Positions 33,657-42,194 are shown, numbered from the stretch's first letter. The stretch is 64,000 bases of DNA from Streptomyces alanosinicus (GCF_014650595.1 NZ_BMVG01000007.1:186001-250000); one strand, 5' to 3'. The notes: generated from the sequence alone by a model not told the origin. Translations and numbers: made by a program.

Positions 33657-34514
33657 GTGCGTATCGATCTGCACTGTCACTCCACGGCCTCCGACGGTAC
33701 GGACACCCCCGCCCAGCTGGTGCGCAATGCCGCCGCGAGCGGGCTGGACGTCGTGGCGCTGACCGATCACGACACCACCCGTGGGTACGCCGAGGCGATC
33801 GCCGCGCTGCCCCGCGGGCTGACCCTGGTCACCGGCGCCGAGCTGTCCTGCCGGATCGACGGCGTCTCCATGCATCTGCTGGCCTACCTCTTCGACCCCG
33901 AGGAGCCCGCCCTGCTCGCCGAGCGCGAGCTGGTGCGCGACGACCGGGTGCCGCGGGCCAAGGGCATGATCGCCAAGCTCGGCGCGCTGGGCGTGCCGGT
34001 CACCTGGGAGCAGGTCGAGCGGATCGCCGCCGGCGGTTCCGTGGGGCGCCCGCACATCGCGACCGCACTGGTCGAGCTGGGCGTCGTGCCGACCGTGAGC
34101 GACGCGTTCACCGAGGAGTGGCTGGCCGACGGCGGCCGGGCCTTCGTGGAGAAGCACGAGACCGACCCCTTCGAGGCGATCCGGCTGGTCAAGGGCGCGG
34201 GCGGGGTCTGCGTGTTCGCGCATCCGGCCGCCGCCAAGCGTGGTCGTACGGTCCCGGACTTCCGGATCGCGGAGATGGCCGAGGCCGGCCTGGACGGCAT
34301 CGAGGTCGATCACATGGACCACGACGTCGACGCCCGCGACCGGCTGCGGGGCCTGGCCAAGGAGCTGGATCTGCTGGTCACGGGCTCCTCGGACTACCAC
34401 GGCAGCCGCAAGACCGTGTCGCTGGGCGCGTACACGACCGACCCCGAGGTGTACGGGGAGATCACCCGGCGGGCCACCGGGGCGTTCCCCGTCCCGGGGA
34501 CCGGCGGAGCCTGA
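33657..34514 (+). CDS. PHP-domain phosphoesterase (TrpH/RNase AM-like)
   Basis: The 285-residue product starts at GTG 33657 with GGAG 9 bases upstream. PHP metal motifs are in order: DLHCHSTASDGTDTP (residues 4-18), LTDHDTT (about 38), the Glu of GAELSC (about 63), FAHPAA (about 190), and SSDYHG (about 246). The length and layout match the TrpH/YciV family, whose members hydrolyse 3',5'-bisphosphonucleotides or trim RNA 5' ends with two or three metal ions. It is followed by marC on the same strand 121 bases later. Confidence 0.9.
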   Translation: MRIDLHCHSTASDGTDTPAQLVRNAAASGLDVVALTDHDTTRGYAEAIAALPRGLTLVTGAELSCRIDGVSMHLLAYLFDPEEPALLAERELVRDDRVPRAKGMIAKLGALGVPVTWEQVERIAAGGSVGRPHIATALVELGVVPTVSDAFTEEWLADGGRAFVEKHETDPFEAIRLVKGAGGVCVFAHPAAAKRGRTVPDFRIAEMAEAGLDGIEVDHMDHDVDARDRLRGLAKELDLLVTGSSDYHGSRKTVSLGAYTTDPEVYGEITRRATGAFPVPGTGGA

Positions 34515-34635
34515 GGCTCGCACGCTCACTCTTCCGGCACCTGCCGGCACTCTTCCGCGCAGCGGCTCCTGACGGGGCCGGCCCGCGCTCCCTCACGCCC
34601 GTAGTTCTTCTTCCAGCAAGGCCTGTGCTTCCCCC

Positions 34636-35241
34636 ATGTTCGACATCGCCGTCTTCGGTTCCCTGTTCCTGACCCTGTTCGTCATCATGGATCCCCCGGG
34701 GATCACCCCGATCTTCCTCGCCCTCACCGCGGGCCGTCCGGCCAAGGTGCAAAAGCGCATGGCCTTCCAGGCCGTGTGCGTGGCGGGCGGGGTCATCGCC
34801 ACCTTCGGCGTCCTCGGCCACCAGATCCTGAACTATCTGCACGTCTCCGTCCCCGCGCTGATGATCGCGGGCGGACTGCTGCTCCTGCTGATCGCGCTGG
34901 ACCTGCTCACCGGCAAGACGGACGAGCCGAAGCAGACCAAGGACGTGAACGTGGCGCTCGTACCGCTCGGCATGCCGCTGCTGGCCGGGCCCGGCGCGAT
35001 CGTGTCCGTGATCCTCGCCGTGCAGAAGGCCGACAGCGTGGCCACACAGATCTCGGTGTGGTCCGCGATCCTCGCGATCCATGTCGTGCTGTGGCTGGTG
35101 ATGCGTTACTCGCTGCTGATCATCCGGGTCATCAAGGACGGCGGTGTCGTGCTGGTGACGCGGCTCGCCGGCATGATGCTCTCCGCGATCGCCGTCCAGC
35201 AGATCATCAACGGCGTCACTCAGGTGATCCGGGGGAGCTGA
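34636..35241 (+). CDS. MarC-family integral membrane protein
   Basis: The 201-residue protein has six membrane helices and the MarC signatures MDPPGITPIFLALT and PLGMPLLAGPGAI. The family (UPF0056) was named for the E. coli marC locus, but no transport role has been demonstrated. A Lys/Asp-rich loop (GKTDEPKQTKD) separates helices 3 and 4. Start ATG 34636 has no strong ribosome site. It converges with a 50-residue gene. Confidence 0.9.
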   Translation: MFDIAVFGSLFLTLFVIMDPPGITPIFLALTAGRPAKVQKRMAFQAVCVAGGVIATFGVLGHQILNYLHVSVPALMIAGGLLLLLIALDLLTGKTDEPKQTKDVNVALVPLGMPLLAGPGAIVSVILAVQKADSVATQISVWSAILAIHVVLWLVMRYSLLIIRVIKDGGVVLVTRLAGMMLSAIAVQQIINGVTQVIRGS

Positions 35242-35296
35242 GCCGTCGTCGGCCCGGCGCCCCCGGAAAGCTTGAGTGGCGCTGCACGCGTGAGCG

Positions 35297-35449
35297 TTAC
35301 GAGGCCTTGGTCTCGGCCGGGCGGATCCACAGGCGCTGTCCGATGGCGGCGGCCTGCTGAACGATCCGGTTGACGGAGGCGGCGTCCACGACGGTGCTGT
35401 CCACGGCGGTGCCGTCGACCTCGTCGAGTCGCAGGATTTCGAAGCGCAT
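35297..35449 (-). CDS. Conserved-looking 50-residue protein
   Basis: A small gene from ATG 35449 to TAA 35297-35299, with a strong GGGAGAAG site 4-11 bases upstream. The protein starts MRFEILRLDEVDGTAVDSTV, continues with VVDAASVNRIVQQAAAIGQR and ends LWIRPAETKAS, with no Cys or membrane helix. Similar peptides seem familiar from other Streptomyces genomes but no function comes to mind. It is divergent from the NYN gene, and the shared 207-base region contains a hairpin and unusually AT-rich DNA. Confidence 0.7.
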   Translation of the reverse strand: MRFEILRLDEVDGTAVDSTVVDAASVNRIVQQAAAIGQRLWIRPAETKAS

Positions 35450-35656
35450 GGGCTTCTCCCTTCGTCTGGTCATCCTCCTGAGGAGAACTACTCGGTGTGC
35501 CGGAGCTGTCTCCGGCCTCGTGTGTAGTCAACGAGCTGCAGGTTACAAACATTCCCTACGCTAAAGAAATTTTTCGAACGGCTAATTACTGACCGGTAAG
35601 CATCGTCGGCGGGGCCAACCGGGACCGGTTGTGTTCGCAGCGTGACCACCGGGACA
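35450..35656. promoter_or_regulatory. Divergent promoter region with hairpin and AT-rich block
   Basis: The perfect 7-bp hairpin GCCGGAG-CTGT-CTCCGGC (35499-35516) would lie in the leader of the 50-residue gene. Bases 35545-35600 are strikingly AT-rich for this genome (CTAAAGAAATTTTTCG), typical of promoter DNA. Confidence 0.5.
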
Positions 35657-36562
35657 ATGGAGGCGATGAACGACGACCTGGCGGCCCTGGGCGCCCGCAT
35701 CGACCACACCAACGAGCTGCTGGAACGCATGCTCGCCGAGGTGGCGAAGACGCCCTCCACCCACGCGATCTTCGTCGACGCGGGGTATCTGTACGCCGCC
35801 GCCGGCCGACTCGTCGCCGGTACCGAGGACCGGCGCGCCTTCGACCTGGACGCCGAAGGCCTGATCGAGGCACTCATCGACCGGGCCCGCTCGGTCTTCG
35901 CGGACAGCCGCCTGCTGCGCGTGTACTGGTACGACGGCGCCCGCCGGCGCATCCACACCGCCGAGCAGCAGACCATCGCCGAACTGCCCGACGTCAAGGT
36001 CCGCCTGGGCAACCTCAACGCGAACAACCAGCAGAAGGGCGTCGACTCACTGATCCGCAGCGATCTGGAATCCCTCGCCCGGCACCGCGCCATCAGCGAC
36101 GCGGCACTCCTCGGCGGCGACGAGGACCTGGTCTCGGCGGTCGAGGCGGCGCAGGGGTACGGCGCCCGGGTCCACCTCTGGGGCATCGAGGCCCCAGAGG
36201 GCCGCAACCAGGCGGAACCCCTCCTCTGGGAGGTCGACAGCCAGCGCACCCTCGACCTCGACTTCTTCAAGCCGTACGTCTCCCGCCGCACGGCCGCCGC
36301 CTACGAGGCCACCGCCGGCACCCGCCCCAGCCGCGAGGACGTCCGCTTCGTCGGCGCCCAGATCGCCGCGAAATGGCTGGCCGCGCGGGGCCGCGAGGCC
36401 CTGGCCGACCTCCTCCCCGGCCACCCCTACCTCCCCGGCTCCGTCGACCAGGACCTGCTGGTCGAGGCCGAGAGCCTGCTCCAGTACTCCCTGCGCGGCC
36501 AGGCAGACCTCCGCCGCGCCCTCAGGGACGGCTTCTGGGGCCATCTGCAGGGCCAGTACTAG
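35657..36562 (+). CDS. NYN-domain (PIN-like) ribonuclease family protein
   Basis: The product has about 301 residues. After a short helix (LAALGARIDHTNELLERMLAEV) it has IFVDAGYLYAAAGR with the first catalytic Asp, then a second acidic cluster YWYDGA, VDSLIRSDLESLA, and ALLGGDEDLVSAVEAAQGYG, the canonical NYN/LabA acidic set. The family cleaves RNA with a metal ion. ATG 35657, ATG 35666 and GTG 35642 are all possible starts. Its TAG stop is part of a long inverted repeat shared with the convergent hydrolase. Confidence 0.85.
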   Translation: MEAMNDDLAALGARIDHTNELLERMLAEVAKTPSTHAIFVDAGYLYAAAGRLVAGTEDRRAFDLDAEGLIEALIDRARSVFADSRLLRVYWYDGARRRIHTAEQQTIAELPDVKVRLGNLNANNQQKGVDSLIRSDLESLARHRAISDAALLGGDEDLVSAVEAAQGYGARVHLWGIEAPEGRNQAEPLLWEVDSQRTLDLDFFKPYVSRRTAAAYEATAGTRPSREDVRFVGAQIAAKWLAARGREALADLLPGHPYLPGSVDQDLLVEAESLLQYSLRGQADLRRALRDGFWGHLQGQY

Positions 36563-36628
36563 GGCGTGTTGCGAAGTCCCGTCGTCTGCCCGGAGGGCGG
36601 CAGGCGGGACTTTCGCAACACGCCCTAG
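36559..36628. repeat. Long inverted repeat spanning both stop codons of convergent genes
   Basis: Left arm 36559-36581 and right arm 36605-36628 are reverse complements of 23-24 bases, differing by one extra A on the right; the core reads CTAGGGCGTGTTGCGAA. The NYN TAG (36560-36562) and the hydrolase TAG (complement of 36625-36627) are both inside it. It can act as a bidirectional terminator. I recall the same sequence at many sites in Streptomyces genomes, so it may be a dispersed miniature element. Confidence 0.85.
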
Positions 36629-37506
36629 CGCTCTGTGCCGGCGGTGTCCCAGAAGTCGGCGATCGCGCGGGCCGTGGCCAGGGGCTGGTCGGTGTTGGGG
36701 GAGTGCTCGGCGTTCTCGATCACCGTCCGCCGCGCGTCCAGCCGTACCGCCATCTCGTCCAGCAGGGGCACCGGCCAGGTGTCGTCCCGCGAGCCCGACA
36801 GGACGTGGAACGGCAGCGGTACGGCGGCGAGTTCCGCGACGCGGTCCGGTTCCGTGCACAACTGGCGCCCGGTGGCGTTGAGTTGGGCGGGCGTGGTGCC
36901 CAGCCAGCGGCGCCGCAGGTCGTCCCGGTCGTCGAGACCGTCGTCGAGCGCCGGCGTCTCGGTCTCCTCGGGCGTCTCCATCGCCTGGATCGCGTCCCAC
37001 ACGTCCGCCATGTCCATCACCCCGAGCGCGTCCCGCAGCAGCTTCACGCGCTGCTGCTGGGACTCCGAGATCTGCGCGGGACCGGAGGCCATGAGCGTCA
37101 GCGAGCGGAAGGGGGCGTGGTCGAGCAGGACGGCCGCGCGTGAGATCTGCCCGCCGAGGGAGTGACCCAGCAGATGCACCGGCTGCCCGAGCGCCTCGGC
37201 CTGTGCCACCACGTCCCGCGCCAACTCCCGCTGTGCGTAAGCGGATTCATCGGTCTCGGGTCCGTCCGACTCGTACTGGCCGCGCCCGTCGACGGCCACG
37301 GTCCGGTATCCGCGCCGCGCGAGCGGCACATGCAGCGGATTGAAGTCCTCCTTGCTCCCGGTGAACCCCGGCAGCAACAGCGCGACACCCCGGGGCTCGA
37401 CACCGTCGGCCACGGGAGCGTCGACGACGGCGAACTCGCCGCGCGTGGTCCGCAGCGCGTACGCACGGGCACCGGGCGGCGGGACAAAGGTGGAGGGCCT
37501 GCTCAT
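36625..37506 (-). CDS. Alpha/beta hydrolase
   Basis: The 293-residue cytoplasmic enzyme has oxyanion region LLPGFTGSKEDF near residue 44, DGRGQYESDGP near 73, nucleophile Ser in GHSLGG near 114, and candidate acid and His in SGSRDDTWPV and ENAEHSPN. The fold is typical of lipase/esterase-like proteins; the substrate is unknown. It is followed by no gene on its strand; the shared inverted repeat ends it. Confidence 0.88.
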   Translation of the reverse strand: MSRPSTFVPPPGARAYALRTTRGEFAVVDAPVADGVEPRGVALLLPGFTGSKEDFNPLHVPLARRGYRTVAVDGRGQYESDGPETDESAYAQRELARDVVAQAEALGQPVHLLGHSLGGQISRAAVLLDHAPFRSLTLMASGPAQISESQQQRVKLLRDALGVMDMADVWDAIQAMETPEETETPALDDGLDDRDDLRRRWLGTTPAQLNATGRQLCTEPDRVAELAAVPLPFHVLSGSRDDTWPVPLLDEMAVRLDARRTVIENAEHSPNTDQPLATARAIADFWDTAGTER

Positions 37507-37617
37507 GGGGAGAGGCTATCGGGCGGCCACGAACACCTGGGAGGAGGCAGGGGGTAGCACCGCGCCGGGGCGGCCTGCGGGGCTGGGGGCGTGGGACGCC
37601 GGCGTGCCGGACGTGCG

Positions 37618-37650
37618 ACGGCCCGGCCCACAGGGAGTGGGCCGGGCCGT
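37618..37650 (-). terminator. Terminator after the DEAD-box helicase gene
   Basis: Perfect 14-bp arms (37618-37631, 37637-37650) with a 5-base loop lie 20 bases past the helicase stop on the minus strand. Confidence 0.8.
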
Positions 37651-37670
37651 TCGTGACGCGGGGTGCCGGA

Positions 37671-40241
37671 TCAGCCTTCGGTGACCTCGACGGCCGCCGC
37701 GGCCTTGCGGGCACGGCGACGCGGCTTGGCCTCCGGCTCCTCGGTGGCCTGCGCCGGAATCCCGGCACCGGCCGCTTCGGCGACGGCCTTGCGGGTCCGC
37801 CGCACCTTGGGCGCGGCCACCTCGGCGGCACCGTCCGCGTCGGCGACGGCGGCGGCCGTCTTCCGGGTGCGGCGGGGCTTGGCCTCGGCTTCGGGGGCCG
37901 CCTCGGCGGTTGCTGCGGCCTTGCGGGTGCGGCGCGGCTTGGCCTCCGTGCCTTCGGCGGTGTCCGCGGCGGCTTCGGCAGCGGCGGCCGTCTTGCGGGT
38001 GCGGCGGGGCTTGGCCTCGGCCTCGGGGGTCTCGGCGGGCTCCGTGGCGGCAGCGGCCTTGCGGGTGCGGCGCGGCTTGGCCTCGGCCTCGGGGGTTTCC
38101 GTCGCCTCCGGGGCAGCGGCTGCGGCCTTGCGGGTGCGGCGCGGCTTGGCCTCCGTGCCTTCGGCGGTGTCCGCGGCGGCTTCGGCAGCGGCGGCCGTCT
38201 TGCGGGTGCGGCGGGGCTTGGCCTCGGCTTCGGGGGTCTCGGCGGGCTCCGTGGCGGCAGCGGCCTTGCGGGTGCGACGCGGCTTGGCCTCCGTGGCCTC
38301 GGCCGTGTCCACGGCGGCCTCGGCGGCTGCCGTTGCCTTGCGCGTGCGGCGCGGCTTGGTCGCCGGGGCGGGCTCAGCCACGGTCTCGGCGGTCTCGGCC
38401 GTCTCGACGGCCGTCTCCGCGGCGGACGCGGCCGTCTTGCGGGTGCGGCGGCGCGGCTTGGCCTCCGGCGCTTCCGCGGTCACGGCCTCCGCCACCGGCA
38501 CGGTCTCCACCGGCGTCACGGCCGTCTCGGCCACGGTCTCGACGACCGGCGCCGTCGGCTCCGCCGACTTGCGGGTGCGGCGGCGGCGCGGCTTCTCCAG
38601 GGTGTCCGGCGCGGCCGGGGCCTCCACCGTGTCCACCGTCTCGACGGCGGCCTCGCTGGCCTCGGCGGTGACGGGCACCGGCTCCGCCGACGCTCCGCCG
38701 CGCGTACGCCGACGGCGGCGCAGGGCGCGGGGTGCCGCGGGGGACTCCTCCGCCAGGCCGGACTCGGCGGCCGGCGCCGGGGCGGTCGTAGCGACCGGGG
38801 CGTCGGTGGTGGCCTCCAGCGGAGAGCCACCGCGCGTGCGGCGACGGCGGCGCGGCGTACGGGACGGACGCTCGCGCTCGGCCGGGGCGGCAGCGGACTC
38901 GCCACGGCCGCCGCGGTCACCGCGGCCCCGGCCGCGAGCGCCACGCCCGCCGGTCTCGCCGAGGTCCTCCAGCTCCTCCGCCGCAAGGCCCGCCCGGGTC
39001 CGCTCCGAGCGCGGCAGGATGCCCTTCGTGCCGGCGGGGATGCCGAGGTCGGAGAACAGGTGCGGGGAGGTGGAGTACGTCTCCACCGGGTCGTTGAAGT
39101 CCAGCTCCAGCGCCTTGTTGATCAGCTGCCAGCGCGGGATGTCGTCCCAGTCGACGAACGTGATCGCCGTACCCTTCGCGCCCGCGCGGCCCGTACGGCC
39201 GATGCGGTGCAGATACGTCTTCTCGTCCTCGGGGGACTGGTAGTTGACGACGTGGGTCACACCCTCGACGTCGATACCGCGCGCGGCCACGTCGGTGCAG
39301 ACCAGGACGTCGACCTTGCCGTTGCGGAACGCGCGCAGCGCCTGCTCACGGGCGCCCTGGCCGAGGTCGCCGTGGACCGCGCCGGAGGCGAAACCGCGGC
39401 GCTGCAGCTGCTCGGCGATGTCGGCGGCCGTGCGCTTGGTGCGGCAGAAGATCATCGCGAGCCCGCGGCCGTCGGCCTGCAGGATGCGGGCGACCATCTC
39501 CGGCTTGTCCATGGAGTGACCGCGGTACACGAACTGCTTGATGTTCGCGACCGTCGCGCCCTCGTCGTCCGGCGCGGTGGCGCGGATGTGGGTGGGCCGG
39601 GACATGTAGCGGCGCGCGAGGCCGATGACCGCGCCCGGCATGGTCGCCGAGAACAGCATGGTCTGGCGCTTGACCGGCAGCATGTCGATGATCTTCTCGA
39701 CATCGGGCAGGAAGCCCAGGTCGAGCATCTCGTCGGCCTCGTCGAGGACCAGGCACTTGACGTGCTTCAGGTTCAGCTTCTTCTGGCCCGCGAGGTCCAG
39801 CAGCCGGCCCGGGGTGCCGACGACCACGTCGACGCCCTTCTTCAGGGCCTCCACCTGCGGCTCGTAGGCCCGGCCGCCGTAGATCGCCGTCACGCGTACG
39901 TTACGGACCTTGCCGGCCGTCAGCAGGTCGTTGGTGACCTGGGTGCACAGCTCGCGTGTGGGGACGACGACGAGGGCCTGCGGGGCGTCCGTGAGGGCCT
40001 CGGGGGCGGCACGGCCGGCCTCCACGTCGGCGGGGACGGTGACGCGCTCAAGGAGCGGGAGACCGAAGCCCAGCGTCTTGCCGGTGCCGGTCTTCGCCTG
40101 GCCGATGACATCCGTGCCGGACAGGGCGACGGGGAGCGTCATCTCCTGGATGGGGAAGGGAGTGATGATGCCGACGGCTTCCAGGGCCTCGGCGGTCTCG
40201 GGAAGGATTCCGAGTTCTCGAAACGTGGTAGTCAGGGTCAT
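37671..40241 (-). CDS. DEAD-box RNA helicase with long basic repeat tail
   Basis: The 856-residue ATP-dependent RNA helicase has Q-motif PFPIQEMTLP, motif I AKTGTGKT near residue 50, motif II LDEADEMLD near 166, SAT near 198 and motif VI HRIGRTGR near 348. After residue about 420 the chain is disordered: RGRGRGDRGGRG, then at least 14 copies of a K-P-R-R-T-R-K type basic block separated by Ala/Glu/Thr segments. This tail probably binds RNA non-specifically. ATG 40241 opens at the family's N-terminus (TTTFRELGI). About 400 bases of gene-free DNA precede it, suggesting a long regulated leader. Confidence 0.92.
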   Translation of the reverse strand: MTLTTTFRELGILPETAEALEAVGIITPFPIQEMTLPVALSGTDVIGQAKTGTGKTLGFGLPLLERVTVPADVEAGRAAPEALTDAPQALVVVPTRELCTQVTNDLLTAGKVRNVRVTAIYGGRAYEPQVEALKKGVDVVVGTPGRLLDLAGQKKLNLKHVKCLVLDEADEMLDLGFLPDVEKIIDMLPVKRQTMLFSATMPGAVIGLARRYMSRPTHIRATAPDDEGATVANIKQFVYRGHSMDKPEMVARILQADGRGLAMIFCRTKRTAADIAEQLQRRGFASGAVHGDLGQGAREQALRAFRNGKVDVLVCTDVAARGIDVEGVTHVVNYQSPEDEKTYLHRIGRTGRAGAKGTAITFVDWDDIPRWQLINKALELDFNDPVETYSTSPHLFSDLGIPAGTKGILPRSERTRAGLAAEELEDLGETGGRGARGRGRGDRGGRGESAAAPAERERPSRTPRRRRRTRGGSPLEATTDAPVATTAPAPAAESGLAEESPAAPRALRRRRRTRGGASAEPVPVTAEASEAAVETVDTVEAPAAPDTLEKPRRRRTRKSAEPTAPVVETVAETAVTPVETVPVAEAVTAEAPEAKPRRRTRKTAASAAETAVETAETAETVAEPAPATKPRRTRKATAAAEAAVDTAEATEAKPRRTRKAAAATEPAETPEAEAKPRRTRKTAAAAEAAADTAEGTEAKPRRTRKAAAAAPEATETPEAEAKPRRTRKAAAATEPAETPEAEAKPRRTRKTAAAAEAAADTAEGTEAKPRRTRKAAATAEAAPEAEAKPRRTRKTAAAVADADGAAEVAAPKVRRTRKAVAEAAGAGIPAQATEEPEAKPRRRARKAAAAVEVTEG
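37921..38295 (-). repeat. Direct duplication inside the helicase tail (207-bp period)
   Basis: The block starting at 37921 is repeated at 38128 with only scattered changes over about 165 bases. It encodes three basic blocks, so the tail has grown by whole-unit duplication in frame (207 = 69 codons). Confidence 0.8.
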
Positions 40242-40644
40242 GCCTCTTCTGTGTGCGCGGTGCGAGGCGAGCGCGGGGGTCATGACTGACCGTGCCGGGG
40301 ACGTCGGCTGCCGTACGGGCGAACCACTCGGGCAAGCCGTAAGACACGGGACCTCTGCCGACGCTCTAGCGCTCGTACCGCTGAGGGTCCCTCCTGTCGT
40401 CGTACGGTCATCGCCGTACGGCCAGGGAGGGCTGTCGGGTCGGAGCCGATCGGGCCAACGACCGGGCATCCTCATACATGCGCCCTGTCGGGAGACGTCG
40501 AACAGTGTCGATGCACTCTGGCAGGCGCATTACCACCATACCCCGGAATCGCGCACATGCGATGGCCGATTTGGTCACGTCATGGTGGTCACACTGATCC
40601 ACCAGGACCTTCCGAGGTCGCGCAAGCGGGCTATTGTGCGCCTC
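40242..40644. other. 403-bp gene-free region between helicase and ferritin-like gene
   Basis: The region holds no credible gene. On the helicase side CGTACGG-TCATCG-CCGTACG (about 40400-40419) can form a 7-bp hairpin, and several other GC-rich inverted repeats exist, consistent with a structured 5' leader. The right end near 40590-40640 is likely the promoter of the ferritin-like gene. Confidence 0.4.
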
Positions 40645-41382
40645 ATGACTAGCTCTGACAAGGCTGAGAACGACTCCGCAGCACCCACGGGCGTCGCCGC
40701 CCAGGACTGGGCGCAGGCCTCCGCCGAGCCGCAGTACCGCGCCGCGGTCGTGGATCTGCTCGGCGCGCTCGCGTACGGGGAACTGGCGGCGTTCGAGCGG
40801 CTCGCGGAGGACGCGAAGCTGGCGCCGACCCTCGGGGACAAGGCGGAGCTGGCGAAGATGGCCTCGGCGGAGTTCCATCACTTCGAGCGGCTGCGGGACC
40901 GGCTGACCGAGATCGGCGAGGAGCCGACGGCCGCGATGGACCCGTTCGTCGCCGCGCTCGACGGCTTCCACAAGCAGACCGCGCCCTCGGACTGGCTGGA
41001 GGGCCTGGTCAAGGCGTACGTCGGCGACTCGATCGCGAGCGACTTCTACCGGGAGGTCGCGGCCCGGCTCGACTCCGACACCCGGGAACTGGTTCTGGCC
41101 GTTCTCGACGACACCGGGCACGCCGAGTTCGCGGTGGAGAAGGTGCGGGCCGCCATCGACGCCGACCCGCGCGTGGGCGGCCGGCTGGCGCTGTGGGCGC
41201 GGCGGCTGATGGGCGAGGCGCTGTCGCAGTCCCAGCGGGTTGTCGCCGACAGGGACGCGCTGTCGACGATGCTCGTGGGCGGCGTGGCCGACGGGTTCGA
41301 TCTCGCGGAGGTCGGGCGGATGTTCTCGCGGATCACTGAGGCGCACACGAAGCGGATGGCTGCGCTGGGCCTGGCGGCCTGA
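40645..41382 (+). CDS. Ferritin-like fold protein (MiaE_2-like)
   Basis: The 245-residue four-helix protein has paired acidic/His metal motifs: YGELAAFERLAEDA, MASAEFHHFERL (E-x-x-H), then YVGDSIASDFYREV and DDTGHAEFAVEKV. This is the di-iron ferritin-like layout of the family named after tRNA hydroxylase MiaE (PF13794). Its real substrate in actinobacteria is not known. ATG 40645 is preferred over longer frames. A dispersed repeat follows the stop. Confidence 0.85.
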   Translation: MTSSDKAENDSAAPTGVAAQDWAQASAEPQYRAAVVDLLGALAYGELAAFERLAEDAKLAPTLGDKAELAKMASAEFHHFERLRDRLTEIGEEPTAAMDPFVAALDGFHKQTAPSDWLEGLVKAYVGDSIASDFYREVAARLDSDTRELVLAVLDDTGHAEFAVEKVRAAIDADPRVGGRLALWARRLMGEALSQSQRVVADRDALSTMLVGGVADGFDLAEVGRMFSRITEAHTKRMAALGLAA

Positions 41383-41447
41383 GAGCGGGGGCGCTCGGTG
41401 GGGGTGGGTGCGGTGAGTTGTGCGGCTGCGGGTCCGTTCGGGCCGGT

Positions 41448-41495
41448 CGCGCAGTTCCCCGCGCCCCTGGCGGTGCAGTTCCCCGCGCCCCTGGG
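41448..41495 (+). repeat. Two copies of the dispersed GCAGTTCCCCGCGCCCCT repeat
   Basis: Copies lie at 41448-41470 (CGCGCAGTTCCCCGCGCCCC...) and 41475-41495, in the 150-base gap between two convergent genes. A third is at 33526. The sequence is a familiar intergenic motif of Streptomyces; its role is unknown. Confidence 0.7.
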
Positions 41496-41532
41496 GGTGT
41501 TGACCCTTGTGTCGGCTGCGAAGGTGCCGTCC

Positions 41533-41799
41533 CTACGCCGTGGCTGATCGGCGCAGGCGGGGTGACGGGCGCAGGAGCAGGGACAGGGAGGCCGCGGAGA
41601 TGATCGCGGCGCCCAGCAGGCTCGGCCAGGAGGTGCCGGGGCCGAGGGCGGTGTGGGTGACGAAGTCGCCGAAGAGGGCGCCGGCGACACCCGTCGAGTA
41701 CACCAGCGGACGGGCCGGCAGCCGGTGGGACAGGCGGTATGCGGCCGCCCAGGCGAGGACGAGACCGAGCACAGCGGATCCGAGCGCTTCCAGGATCAT
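41533..41799 (-). CDS. Small integral membrane protein
   Basis: The 88-residue protein from ATG 41799 has GGGAGG 8 bases upstream. It has three hydrophobic segments (about residues 4-20, 32-48, 58-75) and an Arg-rich C-terminus (LLRPSPRLRRS), which should be cytoplasmic. A longer frame to 41916 has a different, polar N-terminus and no ribosome site. Function unknown. Confidence 0.7.
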   Translation of the reverse strand: MILEALGSAVLGLVLAWAAAYRLSHRLPARPLVYSTGVAGALFGDFVTHTALGPGTSWPSLLGAAIISAASLSLLLRPSPRLRRSATA

Positions 41800-41918
41800 C
41801 TCGAGGTCCCTCCCACGGCACGCTGCCCTTGACGGTCGTAGCCCGTCATACCCGTGACCTGCGGACTGCAATCCTCCGCTGTGCATGAGTTGTGCGCCAT
41901 CTGTGTGCACGTCCACAC

Positions 41919-41955
41919 AGAAGGGCCCGGCGGCCAGGTGCCGCCGGGCCCTTCT
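41919..41955 (-). terminator. Strong terminator after DUF3107
   Basis: Perfect 16-bp arms (41919-41934, 41940-41955) with loop CAGGT lie just beyond the DUF3107 stop on the minus strand. Confidence 0.85.
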
Positions 41956-41966
41956 CGCGAGGCCGG

Positions 41967-42194
41967 CTACAGCGCGCCGAATCCCACCTTGCGCACGGTC
42001 GGCTCGCCGATCTCCACGTACGCCAGGCGGTCCGTCGGCACCAGGACCTTGCGGCCCTTCTCGTCCTGGAGGCTCAGCAGCTGCGTCTTGCCGGACAGCG
42101 CCTCGGACACCAGGCGCTCGACCTCCTCGACGCTCTGATCGCTCTCCAGAACGATCTCGCGGGGCGCGTGCTGCACGCCGATCTTGACCTCCAC
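41967..42194 (-). CDS. DUF3107 family small protein
   Basis: The 75-residue protein begins at GTG 42194 with GGAGGGA 9 bases upstream. VEVKIGVQHAPREIVLESDQS followed by GKTQLLSLQDEKGRKVLVPTDRLAYVEIG is the DUF3107 pattern, a small beta-rich ATP-independent family found across actinobacteria. A longer frame to 42251 adds a basic leader without match. It lies downstream of a TetR gene on the same strand. Confidence 0.88.
   Translation of the reverse strand: MEVKIGVQHAPREIVLESDQSVEEVERLVSEALSGKTQLLSLQDEKGRKVLVPTDRLAYVEIGEPTVRKVGFGAL

Noticed and set aside
37653..40289. 878-codon plus-strand frame opposite the DEAD-box helicase
   Set aside because: It is the mirror of the helicase repeats (Gly/Leu/Arg strings); the minus strand contains all helicase motifs.
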